Source: Cryoendolithus antarcticus (taxonomy: Eukaryota; Ascomycota; Dothideomycetes; Cladosporiales; Cladosporiaceae). Taken from it: a stretch of DNA of 64,000 nt. The notes under the pieces are model-generated. The model did no database searches. It was not told the DNA's origin and saw only the letters and a program-made list of their open reading frames with translations. This document shows, piece by piece, positions 44,660-56,296 of the stretch. The number at the start of each line of letters is the position of its first letter. The first letter of the stretch is position 1. A program made the translations under genes and the position numbers. The DNA lies in the NCBI GenBank assembly GCA_002077065.1, contig NAJO01000009.1:620001-684000 (forward strand), given 5' to 3'.

Positions 44660-45098
44660 GGTGGACTGGAGGAGGGTCTTGTTAGTGGAGAGGATCTAGA
44701 AGACGAGACCTAACATTCGACGGTGAGGGTCGCGATATTGGATCTCCTGTCTCTGAGATGTCGTATAATACTCCTCGGTACGTCAATGTAGCTTGCTCGA
44801 ATACGCTCGGATTCGCGCAAACAGCACTCTGCTCAGGCGTGTCAGGGTTGCAACCCGAAGTGACATCACCGTGAAAGAACAGAAGAGCAGTTCCGAAGCT
44901 CTCCCTCTGCATTACTCCTCCACTTCGACATCTGTCACTGTCGGACTGAAGGGGAAGGTGAGCTGCTGTCGAGATACTTGGCTCGCTGATACGCGACAGT
45001 CGTTATGACAGTCATGGCCATGGCGATAATGAATAAGTACTGACCGTCTTCTCTGTCTTCCCTTCTCTCGCCGTTCCTTGACCTCTGCAGCTATCGTA
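44660..45098. other. Divergent promoter region of DUF7704 and S28 peptidase genes
   Basis: About 440 bases between two divergent genes. No gene recognised; short frames lack motifs. Confidence 0.5.
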
Positions 45099-46923
45099 AT
45101 GCTGTCCTTCTCGATCATCACGTTGGCGACAATCACAGCAGCTTTCGTGTCACCTTATCTCCCGTCTTATCTGAATCGACGCGAGGTGTCGATCAATTCG
45201 TCTGACTATCCAGCTTTCACGATCGGTACCTGAACCCTTTGTCGAGAAATGCACAATACCCTTGGATCTGATTTGACAACAGAGATACCCATCGACCATT
45301 ATAATGACTCTGACACGCGTACGTTCAAGAATCGATACTGGGTCAACGATCAATACTACAGACCTGGAGGTTCGTCGATCCACGTCGTGGATCGACATTC
45401 AATCCCATGTTAACAATGATGCAGGTCCTGTCTTTTACTTCGATACGGGCGAGCAGAACGCACGTCCGTTGGTGCCCTACTTCCTATACGATGCTGCCGG
45501 ACCCAGCAGTCCTCTAACATTAGCTCGTCGTTTTGGCGGCATAGCACTGATCTTCGAACACCGCTTTTACGGCGATGTCGATGGTGGCAGTCTTCCCTTT
45601 GTCACGAACAAGGATGGCTACGCGATCGATGGATTCGAAGCCTACAGGTATCTCAACACCGAGCAGTCTCTGCAAGATCCTGTCTACTTTGCACATAACT
45701 TCGAGCCACCGGGGTTGGAGCCGTATTGGTCGTTGTTAAACCCGAAGTACACGCCATGGATCTGGCTTGGTGGTAGCTACCCAGGCATACGAGGTGCACA
45801 CATGCGGGTACGTAACCCAGAGACTTTCTACGCTGCGTGGGCAAGCTCTGCGCCGACCGAAGCTGCGGTCGATTATTGGCAATACTACGCGCAAGCCGAG
45901 AGGAGCATGACGCGTAACTGCTCCGCAGACTACACGGCAATCACGAACTATGTAGACAATGTTCTTACAAACGGAACAATGGCCGAGCAGAGATCGTTGA
46001 AGCTTGCACTCTACACCGCAGTAGAGTCTGGTACAGGTGGCCAGGTACCTGCCTTTGTCAACGCAACAACAGTAGAGTCTCTCACGAACGAACAAGTCGC
46101 GTCCTACTTGCGACTGCCACTATCGTACTATCAGTACTACGGCTTTGCTGCTTCGATCTCTCCCTTCTGCGACATAATGGAGACCTTCAACGATACGCGT
46201 ACCCGCACAACAGACAATGGCGGCACTTTCAAGGCCATTGCCAGCGAATCGGGCATAGCACTTACACACAATATCAGCGCCGCTTGGTCCGCATTTTTGA
46301 CCGGGATAGCGGAGATAGACTACGATAGCATACCTTACACGGGCAGCGATCCAACACAAGACTACAGTTGGACGTGGCAATACTGCTCGGAATACGGCTA
46401 CTATCAACGCGGCAACCCGGACAATGAACACACAATCGAAAGTCGATACACGAGCCTTGATTACTTCCAAGCCAATTGCAATGAGACCTTCCCATTCCAA
46501 GGTCTACCATCGACACCGAACGTCGATGCGGTCAACAAGTACGGAGGATGGCACATCAACCCTTCCAATATCATGTTCTCCTCTGGCGAATATGATCCCT
46601 GGCGCGCACTATCACCCACGTCCATCGAAACGGGTTCTCCCAATCGTACTAGTACGCTGTACATCCCTCAATGCAATGTGCCGCCGTCCAACGATACTGT
46701 CTTTGGTATCCTGTACGCTAATGCAGTACATGTGAGCGATATGAGAGCGCTGCTCAATACGAGTGACATCAATCATCAGAACTTCAGTACTGTCGGCTTC
46801 AGTAGCCCAGTCAACCCTGAGCACTTCTATGCTGGCGTCAGCTTGTTTCAAAGCGCATTAGAAGAATGGCTGCCGTGTTTCGGTAATGGAAGCTATGGAC
46901 AGGAACTGATGAGGCAGTACTGA
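45099..46923 (+). CDS. Secreted serine peptidase, family S28
   Basis: Exons 45099-45225, 45283-45369 and 45425-46923 join in phase for 570 residues. Exon 1 supplies a signal peptide (MLSFSIITLATITAAFVSP). The first junction rebuilds EIPIDHYNDSDTRTFKNRYW and the second YRPGGPVFYFDTGEQNA, both characteristic of the family. The nucleophile is in GGSYPG (about Ser189), the acid in SGEYDPW and the His in NAVHVSD. Many N-glycosylation sequons occur. S28 enzymes cleave after proline from the ends of peptides (prolyl carboxypeptidase, dipeptidyl peptidase 2 and fungal acid prolyl endopeptidase types) and are often active at acid pH. The precise cleavage mode is not readable. Confidence 0.92.
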
Positions 46924-48431
46924 GCGAGTACCAAAGCGATGCATGCGTTAAAATTTGAATGATGAGTCCACATCTGTGAAGCGCAATGACCGAATGCTGA
47001 GGATAGCATGAGATCTGCTACTTCACTGTATCCTCAATACGTATCTTGGATCACTCGCAATCTACCGTTTTGTCTCTCACACATGAGTTACAACCCTGCC
47101 CTTGGCTCTCGTTACTACCGTATGCTGAACATGTCTGCCGTGAGTACGTCGATATCAGCACAAGTCTCTGATGGACATCTTGGGAACAGGAGAAGTTTGT
47201 TGTGCGTAAGTTGTGTTTGCCACCTCTTCTCACTGACACTGCAGGTCCAGATTATCTGCTGTGGCTGCATCGATAGACCCGCAGGATGGGCCAGAATTTC
47301 TTGAGAATGAGCACAGTTCTCTTCTAGGCGTATTCATACCGTCTCATCCCTCTCTGATCGACCCGTGAGCTTGAGGCGACCGTTGTGAGTGCATCGCAAG
47401 AGGCAGGAGAATGATGGGGGCCAATTTGGAGTAGAGCGAAGCTACGTCAGGACCGAAACACTCTCTCAGTCTGCTTCTCACCAGTACCATACATGTTTAG
47501 CCCGCTGGGGGTACTTCTGTGGGAGTATGGGTATCGGCACTCGCTTTGAGAGCTTGACAAGTGTATAGTGTCTCTGTGCGGAAACGCCGACGCTCGATCT
47601 TCTGAGAAGAAACGGCGTTTGAGCCGATTGCTCTGGCTGCCGGGGAACGAGCAGAAGAGCCAGTCGAGTGTTGTAGAGGCGAAGAGTCAGCGCCGTTGTA
47701 GTGTTCTGCTGAGAAGAGTGTGTCGATAGCACCAGAGGAGCATCCGGTCGATGCTAAAGATGATTGACCGTCTCTGTCCTGACAAATGCGGTTTGTCTCT
47801 CTCGCTAGTACTGTGTGCATAAGTTCGTTGTCGCGGGTGCGTTCAAAATAGCAGAAGAACGGTGATTTCGAGTTGGAGAAGATCAATTGCAGCAGATTAA
47901 ATAGACTCTTCCGCAGCTGCTTCTCACTGACACTGGGCGCTCCACTTGGCTGTACTAAAGTTCACTGCAGGAGCACGAGAAAGCTCTCCAGAGGCAGGAG
48001 ATCGATAAACACTATCGCTGCGCGGAGCCATTGTTGCTGGCTCTTCCCAGGGGTGGGAGGCGTTCGCACTTCATTGCTCTGGCTATGTCGATCGAAGCAG
48101 AGGAGGTCTTTTGAGGTTTGCTGAGAGGCAAATCCTGTGTGGTTATGACTGTCTGTCGTTCTCGGTCAGCTTGTAGCCAGGATTGCGGGTACTTACTGTG
48201 CGCTCTCTCACCGTTGCTCATGCTCACAATCGGCTTATGTGAGTACATTGATAGTTGCAGAAGCAAGGGTAGCTGAACCTGGAGAGGAAACAAGATCGAT
48301 GCCTGCTCTGTTGACGCGTTCCTTCCTTCAACACTTCCTTCAGACACACTCAGTCTTGGCACATATACATCTTCTCACATCGCAGAGCGCATTTTCTATC
48401 CTGAACATCGACATCCTCACTTCAGAACAAC
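46924..48431. other. Intergenic stretch with a possible minus-strand gene
   Basis: About 1.5 kb without a recognised family. On the minus strand, from an ATG near 48223 (MSNGERAH), a clear GTAAGTACC...CACAG intron is visible, followed by a frame RFASQQTSKDLLC and further Ser-rich open text down to about 47497 (ATG frame from 47820). The exons could belong to a small multi-exon gene, but the remaining joins could not be fixed in phase. Confidence 0.3.
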
Positions 48432-49007
48432 ATGTCTCTCAAACCCACCCACAAGCTAACTAAGTCGGCTTCAATGAACGCACTCGACCAATCCGACGAC
48501 CAATCCGACGCCGGACTCAAAGCCTCGCAAAAAGCCTTCAGCACTGGTAATACCGGCAAATGGCTCGATAAGTCGCTCAAAGACGCGAAGACCGAGCAAC
48601 AAGAGCTCATTTCCGCCGTCAACAAGGCGTACAAGCTCAGGTAACCAGCTCTCACTCCTCACTGCAATTCAATCAGCTAACAATCTCAAAGCAGAGCCCG
48701 TGAGCAGGCTCTGGGTGAGAAGCTGGAGGATGTCGCGCCCATTATCAAGCGTGAAGGATTTCTTGAAGGCTATGGCTGCAGTTTGACCTCCGTGAAGAAA
48801 GTCACTGATATCTACGCGGAGATGGCTGGGAAGCTTCGCATCGATGCGTTGGATGTCGCGATCGACGTGTTCGAGGCTGACAAGGAGGCTGCTGTGCGTG
48901 CTTTATCTGCTGGAGCAAAGGTGGAACTTAAGGGACTGGAGAAGGGGATCAAGCAGATGGAGAAGGGGGTCAAGAAGATGGTGGTGAATGAGAATGAGAA
49001 GGAGTGA
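48432..49007 (+). CDS. Small hypothetical protein, 173 residues
   Basis: Exons 48432-48640 and 48695-49007 join in phase (AG/A, Arg). The product starts MSLKPTHKLTKSASMNALDQ, then a Lys/Gln-rich helical segment and a C-terminal part with KLEDVAPIIKREGFLEGYGCSLTSVKKVTDIYAEMAGKLRIDALDVAIDVFEADKEAAVRALSAG, strongly helical and probably coiled. It ends in a Lys/Glu-rich run. There is no signal peptide, membrane segment or known motif. The intron keeps the frame and codon use is regular, so the gene is likely real. It converges on the MFS transporter with 65 bases between stops. Confidence 0.65.
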
Positions 49008-49072
49008 TGATGTGAGCAATCAGGACGTACGATAGGTGTGGCCGTCTGGCGGAATGGCACTGGATTGCCTGA

Positions 49073-51115
49073 TCATCGCCCGTCTCCACTGCCACCCTCC
49101 CCTTCCTTCTCTTCACCCGCCAGCAAAATCTCATGTCCACTTCCATTCCTCACGCCCCAACTCGCACCAACCCCAAGTGCAGCAACAAACCCAACGATCC
49201 ACCAAGCCATCCCCACGACACCTCTTTCCATCCAGATTCCATACCACCAGCCCGCAAGTATCGGGCCGAGAGTCCTGAACGTTGCACTACAAGCCTGACC
49301 CAGGCCATGTATAGTCGCCAACACACTCGGATGCGGTGACGAATTGTTGAGCAGGATAATTGTAGCCGGTAGTGCGAAGGTCCGTGCAGAGACCTGCAGC
49401 AACAGCACCGACGAGATCCCAAGCCAAATCAGCGTTCCCGAAGCCGGCAACGGAGATGGCGAAGATGACGGTATGAGCGCAATGTACGGCGCCAGCACAT
49501 ACGCCATCGGGAACAATATCAAGCTGTATCGAAAACACCTCATCAGCCCAAACCGGCCGTTAGCCCAAGGGTACAGCAAGAACTGCAACGCCACGCCAAT
49601 GAACCCAATAATCGCCATCGCGAACCCGATCGTTGGCGGTGGGAACGCCAGGCCGGAGGCGAATTTGAAAGCACTTCGAGGCTTGATATCCATGTCTGAT
49701 TCGAGTTCGGGCACGAATTCGCGAGGAGTGGCGAGGAAGAGGATCCACAGGTTCGCGAAGGCGCCCATGTGGAAGTCGAAGATTGCGATGCTGAGGAGGG
49801 TCCAGAGGACGTTTGGCGTCCAGATGCGGGAGAAGGGGAGTCGGGGTGGAGTAGCAGGATGGTAAGAAGGCTTCTCAGGGTGGGAAGGCAGGTGGTCGAG
49901 TTCGTGGTCAGGGTCTTGCGAGAGGAGTCCATCGCTTGAGGTGTCATGGAAGGCGAGCTTGCGGTAGCCGCGGGAGCGGGCGGACTGGAGAGTCGACATG
50001 GTGTTTGAGAGCAAGGCCATCGGGTTGATGGAGGACATGTCGAAGGGGCGTTTCCCTTTGAGGGTCTCGTCCAGGAAGTAATGTACAAGCAGTGCTTCGC
50101 CCAGCAGCAGTACCGTACTCATTAAATTAGCAATCGCGTAAGGATATCTCTTCATCCACAATACCCCCTCAACGCCACCAAATGTCCCTCCTACACCAAA
50201 GAGATTGGGCAGGTTATCGAAAGGCTCACTCACGAGCCCGCTCAATATCGGTCCCGCGACATTAGCAACGTTGAATGCTGCCGGCAGCAATAGAAACGCC
50301 CTGGGATGCCATGGCTTGGGAGTAACCTCCGCCACCATCGTCCTCGCAGATCCAACAGTCCCGTTTATAGCGCCGCAAAGTAACCTCCAGAATACCGCCT
50401 GTTTATATGTAGTACTGAATCCAACACCTATACAACCCAACGCCGTGCCGACCAAGCCAATCAGGAGCACCATCTTTCTGCCAACTGTAGGTCGATCTGC
50501 AGCTCTTCCCCAAAGTATGCTCGTCACGATCTGCGCTGCTGTGAAAGCTCCCTGTAACACTCCAGCCTGTTGCGAGATGGTCGCGTCCGGTAATGAAGGA
50601 TCGAACGATCTAAGCTGATGCACCATGTATGTCTGCAGTGCAGCCATCTGGAAGAAGTCGACAAACCGCGATCCTGCCAGTATCGCCAATTGGGGCTTGT
50701 TTGGCATGTTCGCCCATCCTGGCGGCTCTGGTGGTGGAGCAAGTTGTATGATCGGGTCGCCCTGCGTCGCCCGCTCGAGGTTTGGCGTCGAAGCTCCAGG
50801 TGGGAGCTCAAGTATGGGTGCATCGACCTGCACTTCTGTGGGCCGAATGTTCTTACTACTCGGTGTCCGTCGATGCAATGATGGTCTCCTGTCTCCGAGC
50901 CCCGGACTTCGTTGTGGCCGCAGACCATTGTAGTATGTACCATCCTCGTCTGCTGTTATGATCGTTCCGTCTGATCGCAGTAGCCGGTGATCGGCACTGG
51001 CGCGGTATGCATTATACTCCTCCTCTCGGGACGCAGCGTCTGATGCATGCCTCTGGCGAAGATCTTTCGAGATGCTCCGTTGATGGCTGAGTGAGACCTG
51101 CCGCTGGTGTGCCAT
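49073..51115 (-). CDS. Major facilitator superfamily transporter
   Basis: A single exon of 680 residues from the ATG at 51115. The frame upstream lacks an ATG. A 145-residue polar N-terminus (Arg/Ser/Pro-rich) leads into the first helix (PNKPQLAILAGSRFVDFFQM). About 12 hydrophobic helices follow. Motif A is seen as WGRAADRPTVGRK and the antiporter-like motif as GAINGTVGSARTMVAEV. A long central loop (about residues 385-440) is Ser/Pro-rich. It resembles the ZIFL/YCR023C group of fungal MFS carriers linked with metal or xenobiotic tolerance. Substrate unknown. The last 20 residues are Gly/Glu-rich. Confidence 0.88.
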   Translation of the reverse strand: MAHQRQVSLSHQRSISKDLRQRHASDAASREEEYNAYRASADHRLLRSDGTIITADEDGTYYNGLRPQRSPGLGDRRPSLHRRTPSSKNIRPTEVQVDAPILELPPGASTPNLERATQGDPIIQLAPPPEPPGWANMPNKPQLAILAGSRFVDFFQMAALQTYMVHQLRSFDPSLPDATISQQAGVLQGAFTAAQIVTSILWGRAADRPTVGRKMVLLIGLVGTALGCIGVGFSTTYKQAVFWRLLCGAINGTVGSARTMVAEVTPKPWHPRAFLLLPAAFNVANVAGPILSGLVSEPFDNLPNLFGVGGTFGGVEGVLWMKRYPYAIANLMSTVLLLGEALLVHYFLDETLKGKRPFDMSSINPMALLSNTMSTLQSARSRGYRKLAFHDTSSDGLLSQDPDHELDHLPSHPEKPSYHPATPPRLPFSRIWTPNVLWTLLSIAIFDFHMGAFANLWILFLATPREFVPELESDMDIKPRSAFKFASGLAFPPPTIGFAMAIIGFIGVALQFLLYPWANGRFGLMRCFRYSLILFPMAYVLAPYIALIPSSSPSPLPASGTLIWLGISSVLLLQVSARTFALPATIILLNNSSPHPSVLATIHGLGQACSATFRTLGPILAGWWYGIWMERGVVGMAWWIVGFVAALGVGASWGVRNGSGHEILLAGEEKEGEGGSGDGR

Positions 51116-52096
51116 AGGTGCGGCGGGTGACACTTCATGTAATGACCAAGTTCCCACTGATGCTGACACTCCCTACACAACGTAGTACAGGCCCAATGTC
51201 AATGATCTGCTACCCAAAGTGAAGCCCAAAGCCAGAACGCCTACCCAACGTGACAGCCCCAAAGCGACAAAGCGCATGTACAACAGTTGCGAGTCTAAGA
51301 GTCGCAGCTACCAGTCAAGGTGCCGACATCCACGCATCGCAGCTAGCTCCGTCGATCCAAGAAGTCGTGAAGTCTGCAACGCCGGGTAAAACGTCGCGCC
51401 AAAGTCCGATGCCGCTTGCTGCGCAACGAGACAATCAACGTAAGCCGCAAGTCCAAGCCCTTGCCCTAATTATCAGCAGTACGAAGAGGAGCGTCAGCCA
51501 TGGCATGAATAGAAAGCGAATGAGAGACTATGGAGGGCAATGGCCACGCAAACCTGTGAGCTTGGCAGGGCTCGCTGCCAGCAGATCCAAAACGCGTAAA
51601 TGTGGACATGCCCGGTGGGCCTGCGGCAGATGGACGGTGTCGCAGAGAGTCCAAGCTACGGACGAGACGCCGCTGCCGCGCGGGTGGTAACGATACGTTA
51701 CAATCTACTGTACCTGTTACAAGACGGACACGGAGGTCGGATAGAAGGGAATTGGAATGGAGGTCGATGTGCCAAGGCCGTGTTATCCGATCTTGCATCC
51801 GTCTCGTCTGAAGAGATATGCGTGGAGGTTGTAGTGAGCGCAGGGGCACACGCCTTTTGAGCTGACGAAGAGACTAGACACGATGGAACATGTAAAGTGT
51901 GTCGTGATACAGTTTTGTCTATCCCTTGCAGTAGATCGACGCCCCATCATGCAAACCGGGTATATACGAGATTCCCTCCATGCCGTTCACGCCACGCAAT
52001 GCATTCAACATCTCCCCAAACCCCCTCCCATGCTATACCTCCACAGCGCCACCCGCCGTACACGATGACCAGTACCAGCACCCCGAGAACGCCCTC
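51116..52096. other. Intergenic stretch
   Basis: About 980 bases upstream of the MFS gene. The frames at 51250-51690 (+) and 51466-51849 (-) overlap each other in opposite directions and have no recognised motif. Nothing else recognised. Confidence 0.5.
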
Positions 52097-54259
52097 CTAA
52101 GGCGCCCTCGAGCTCCCACTACTAGCCTCACTCCACTCGCCCTCCATCTCCCGCTCGCCAACACGACTGTATCGTCCGAGAAACCTCCCTCCAAGCTCAC
52201 TCTTCTCCAGTTCCTCTTTCCACCCTTGCAACGTCTCAATTACATTTCTCCCCCTGCTAGGTCTCCAGGCCTCTGCGTAATTACCAAGCTGCATGTCTTT
52301 CCTTAGCGAAGAAGATCGCTTAGGATGTCGCAAAGCCCTCATACCGCCCCAGACGCCTCCGCTGAGGAACGCGAGGCCCAGGACGATCCAGGCGAATGTG
52401 AAGACCCAAGTGTGGCGAATGAGAGCCAGGGGAGAGTCCTGATAGTACTTAGACGTATCGAACCCGCGGTTGGGAGATAGCCACTTCGCGTCCACAGGCC
52501 AAGCGGTCTCGTAAGCTACCGTTAGGTTGTCCGGCGTTTTCTCGCTGAGGCCGCAGCCGCGGTCATTACAGAAAGGGAGTAAACTCGGGGAAGGAACAAA
52601 GGTACGCTGCATCACCGAACGCTCCAAGACTGCGCCGTTGAAGTCGAGAGCTTCAGCATAGGTCCAGGGCCAGACTTTGCCAGACGTAAACTCCGTTTCA
52701 AAGCCAAGCTTCGTCGCGTTGCCGATGTACTCCCAGGGTCCGGTAGACGAGTTTCCAGCAAAGAAGTTCCAACCTCGCACTTCAGTCGCGCCATTCCAGC
52801 TCACCCAGACATGCATGCCGCTTTCCTCGCTGCCCAGGCGACTAAAAGCCCACATCGCGGGTTTGGTCAATGGCTGCGCGGTCCAGTTGTACTTCCCTGA
52901 TCGATAGATCATGACATTGCTCAGTCGATCTGCCACCTTAGCGTACAGTACCACGTTGCCGTCCGTGTCGTGCTCGGAGAAGTATGCGTGCTCGCCCCAA
53001 CCAATGTGTGCTCCGCCATTCGGCAGAAGCTGCAAATTCCCCTGGGATCCAGACAGCAGCCCTCCCTCAGGCTCAGGTGCTCCCCACTCCTTGACCATTG
53101 ACGCAGTGTTATTGACATGATCCAGTAGGATGATCCAGCCGTGCGAGAAGTCTCCCGTCTTGTTGAATGTGTTCGACGCGTTGTCGTAGAACGACATTAC
53201 TGTGTGAGTCGCGTTCTCGCTCACCCATCTCGCATGATGCTGATATGAGAAATTAAAGTTAGTCTGCTTGAAAGTCGGGTTTGCGCCCCCAAGTTGCCAC
53301 ATGATGTGCCCATCGACTCCAGAGATCTTGTACATCGCGCTTACATGCCGTGCCGAGAGAAGGTAGTCCCCTTCCACATTCTTGTCGATGCTGTTCAAGT
53401 GGAAGTAATCCCACGGACTCTGCTCATGCAGTCCATCACCACTCGTATCCGTCGAACTCGGCATCGTCCAGCTCTCTCCCGGGTCGACATGATCCAGCGA
53501 CCGCCATTCAAAGATCACCCTCCCCGTCTCAATCTCCACCTCCTGGAACACGCCCTCTACAATCCACCCCATGCCATGTCTTACATTAAATCGCGGGTTC
53601 GTCGTCAAGTCATACTGTCTTGGCTGATAAACCGTCATCAACGCGCTCGTCCCGTTCGAAAAGGGGGTGATCTTGAATTCATGCATATCGCTGCTCGCGC
53701 CCGCGCCAGAGCTCTCCACAGTCTTGACGATCCTGTAGTGCTTGTCCATTATCACGCCGTGGCCTCTTGCGAAGCCTTGATGCTGCTCGCCTTGGAAATA
53801 GCATAAATGCACCTCGCCTTTGTAGTCGCATGGTCGCGGTGCGTGAGCGGTTTTGGGCCCGCTGGAGCCGGCGCCAGACCAGACGAGGTTCCCGTAGTTG
53901 TCGTAGATGTAGGGGCCAGGGTCGACGTTCCGGTAGGGAGCAATGAAGTTGTAGCCAGGGCTGACCCGGACGGGGTCGAGGATCGTGATGTTAAGGATTG
54001 GAGGTTGGAGGTCTGGTCGCTGTTGGGAAGGTCAGCATTCGCTTTGAGTTCGAGTCCTGGCCGTGGCGCTGGGTCCAGTCTATATCGACCTCGCCCTCCT
54101 GCACAGGTGCAGTGTACTTACCGATCGAAACTGCGAAGTCGGACTGGTCTCATTATTCAACTGCCCCCTTCCCTCCCTGACCAACCCCAATGCTGTCACC
54201 ACAGCCACCCACCTCCCCCATCCTCCTCTGCTCCTCCAGTCATGAAACCCAAAGAGCAT
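52097..54259 (-). CDS. Secreted or membrane-bound arylsulfotransferase-family protein
   Basis: Exons 54259-54122 and 54019-52097 join at a codon boundary for 686 residues. Exon 1 gives a signal-like hydrophobic segment (WVAVVTALGLV). The body reads LNITILDPVRVSPGYNFIAPY, DNYGNLVWSGAG, DMHEFKITPFSNGTSALMTVYQPR, SPWDYFHLNSIDKNVEGDYLLSARH, DGHIMWQLGG, FSYQHHARWVSENATHTVMSFYDNASN and VKEWGAPEPEGGLLSGSQGNLQLLPNG. The repeated His positions and beta-propeller texture match the fungal ASST family (Arylsulfotransferase). A transmembrane helix lies near residues 590-615 (WVFTFAWIVLGLAFLSGG), followed by a basic tail. Bacterial ASST moves sulfate between phenols without PAPS; whether fungal members do is not established. 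Rich in N-glycosylation sequons. Confidence 0.85.
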
Positions 54260-55326
54260 CGCTAAATCCAATCGCACAAAAGCCAAAGCAGATATACCAC
54301 TCTACCACATCGAAAAGAGCATCAAGCACGCAACAGTCAGCCCAAATGTCGAATCCTCAACTCGGCCAAGCGAGGCCAGTGTAATCGATCCGCTTACTCG
54401 CCTGGGCGATCGGAATGCAGAGTAGCGAGTGAGAGTTGGTTCAGAGGTTCGACCGGGGTATGGGATAACGGGACAAGAGAATCGCACGGGTAGCGGGTCG
54501 TCGGCGTCGTCAGGTCGAAACGCGGCCGCGAATGCACCAAGATCGTGTGCAGCGCTTTCTTTCGAGGTAGGGACAGTCGAGTACTTCCAAATGAATAATG
54601 TCTTACACCATCTCACACATCAGTCCAAGACCTTTTCCAACCATCACTGTCTCGTCACTCGTCAACCCCTCCACCCAATGGCACGGCAACGTTTCATCGA
54701 CCTCCTGATCCCGCACGTCTGACCTCACTTTCCTGCGGTTAGCGCGTTGCGAATAGAGGACTGCCCCTGCAGAAGCCACGCGCCCGCGGCGTTTGAGTGC
54801 CGACTTGGCGTTATACAAGAAATGGCGGGGCGCTCGGGTGAGAGTTTGCAGTGCGGGATGGGGAAGTTGCTTTGTAAGTCGAAGTGATGGAAGGATTCGA
54901 AAGTCTTCGTGTTCGTAACGGCAGGATCGTGGATACGGGATGCCAAACGTGGAATGCTATGCACACGAGAGCCAAAATGGGTCGCGCGCAACCACGACGC
55001 TCGCCAGTATCGACTCTAGCGATTACGCTGGCCAAAGCCTACACCCCGAAGTCGTTTTTCGAGATGGCTGTATGAGCAAGCTTTCACATCTGTGTTGTAG
55101 ATCCTGTTACCAGTATACACATAGTCACACATGTGCCTTGCAGCCCCACCCGCCTGTACCCAGAGTGTATACCGTAGTGACCTCTCATGACCCATTGTCA
55201 ACCCAGATGCACCTCATACATTCGACAAGAAATCAAACTCCACCCGGCTGTAACATCGCACAACCGTCCTGTCAACGTCAAACCTGCTCCACCCGTCCGT
55301 GTGCTACACCGCTCCGCACCACCACA
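54260..55326. other. Intergenic stretch between the two sulfotransferase-family genes
   Basis: About 1.07 kb. Minus-strand frames at 54302-54616 and 54603-54818 have protein-like pieces but no ATG and no fixed splice join, so no gene is called. Confidence 0.4.
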
Positions 55327-56296
55327 TCATCGCCGCCAAAATCTCCTGACACTTATCGTAACCCCGAACACCACAGCCGCCAGACTCCCTCCCACAACCG
55401 TAGCCCGGAACAGCACATTCATCATCTGCATCCGATTCCTGCGTCTGCATCGGTCTACGAAGCCATCTGTGTCGTTTGTGCGTGGGAATGACAGGCCTTC
55501 GGGTACAGGCACTTCGAGGAAGTCGCAGAGTGGTTTCCAGCCCTCGCCCATCTTGTACTCAAGAAGGTTCTCCGCGGGGACGAGGGAGCGGATTTCATCA
55601 TAGTACTCGACGAAGCGACGCTTGCCGTGTTTCTCGAAGTCGTGGTCCCAGAACTCGTGCCAGAATTCTACTCATACTCATTAGTATGCTGCCGTGATTC
55701 CTCGATCGTAGAAGGAAAAGTTGGACTTACTGCTCAACATCGGCTGATACAACCCTGCCCCCCAATCAAATCTCGACACTAACTTCAACTCACTCTCCGT
55801 CGCCCTCCAATTCACCGTCTTCATAGTGCTCGCGTGCCAACTATCCACATCCCTCGTCGTGACGAGCACCTTCGCCTCCGGGTACGCCTCGATAAGCTCT
55901 TTCGCGAACGCCACAGCCGGCCAGTCGCACACCGCTTGACAGTGTCCCAGCAATGAGTCCCATTGCTCCCGCCCGAAAGTACCCTTCTTGTCGTATTTCG
56001 AGGCCAGAGCGTCGGACCACATCAGACAGTCTGGAGGATTCTCGACAGAGGCGGACATCATGTGGTAGCAGTCGTCGAAGCCGAGGGTTTTGAGAGCGGT
56101 GCGGAGGGCTGGGCTGCGTCAGGACCATGCTACTGAAGGGTGAGATGGAGGAGGACTTACAAGCTGTGCCAGTGCGACCTAGACCCAAGGCTAGCACTCG
56201 CATGGGGACTACGCGACGGCATTCGCGACGGTTGATGTCGGTGTCATTGGTGAAGATGTCGGTTATGGGTTTCGGGGTGTAGGGCTGGAAAGCCAT
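55327..56296 (-). CDS. P-loop sulfotransferase-like protein (Sulfotransfer_4 type)
   Basis: Exons 56296-56161, 56108-55731 and 55667-55327 join in phase for 284 residues. The first junction gives the nucleotide-binding loop ALGLGRTGTASLRTALKTLGF. It is followed by CYHMM, VCDWPAVAFAKELIEAYPEAKVLVTTRDVDSWHAST, FWHEFWDHDFEKHGKRRFVEYYDEIRSLVPAENLLEYKMGEGWKPLCDFLEVPVP, all hallmarks of this fungal family. The P-loop and the VTTRDVDSW 3'-phosphate-binding segment are intact. A C-terminal membrane helix (VLFRATVVGGSLAAVVFGVTI) is common in the family. PAPS-dependent sulfonation is predicted from fold, but few members have been tested. It lies next to the arylsulfotransferase-family gene on the same strand. 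Confidence 0.88.

Noticed and set aside
45304..45424. Alternative start of the S28 peptidase at 45304
   Set aside because: This part of the open frame reads through exon 2 in the wrong phase and through intron 2. The spliced model restores a signal peptide and two conserved junctions.
51466..51849. Frame of 127 codons upstream of the MFS gene
   Set aside because: Overlaps an equally long plus-strand frame; no motif and no family likeness.
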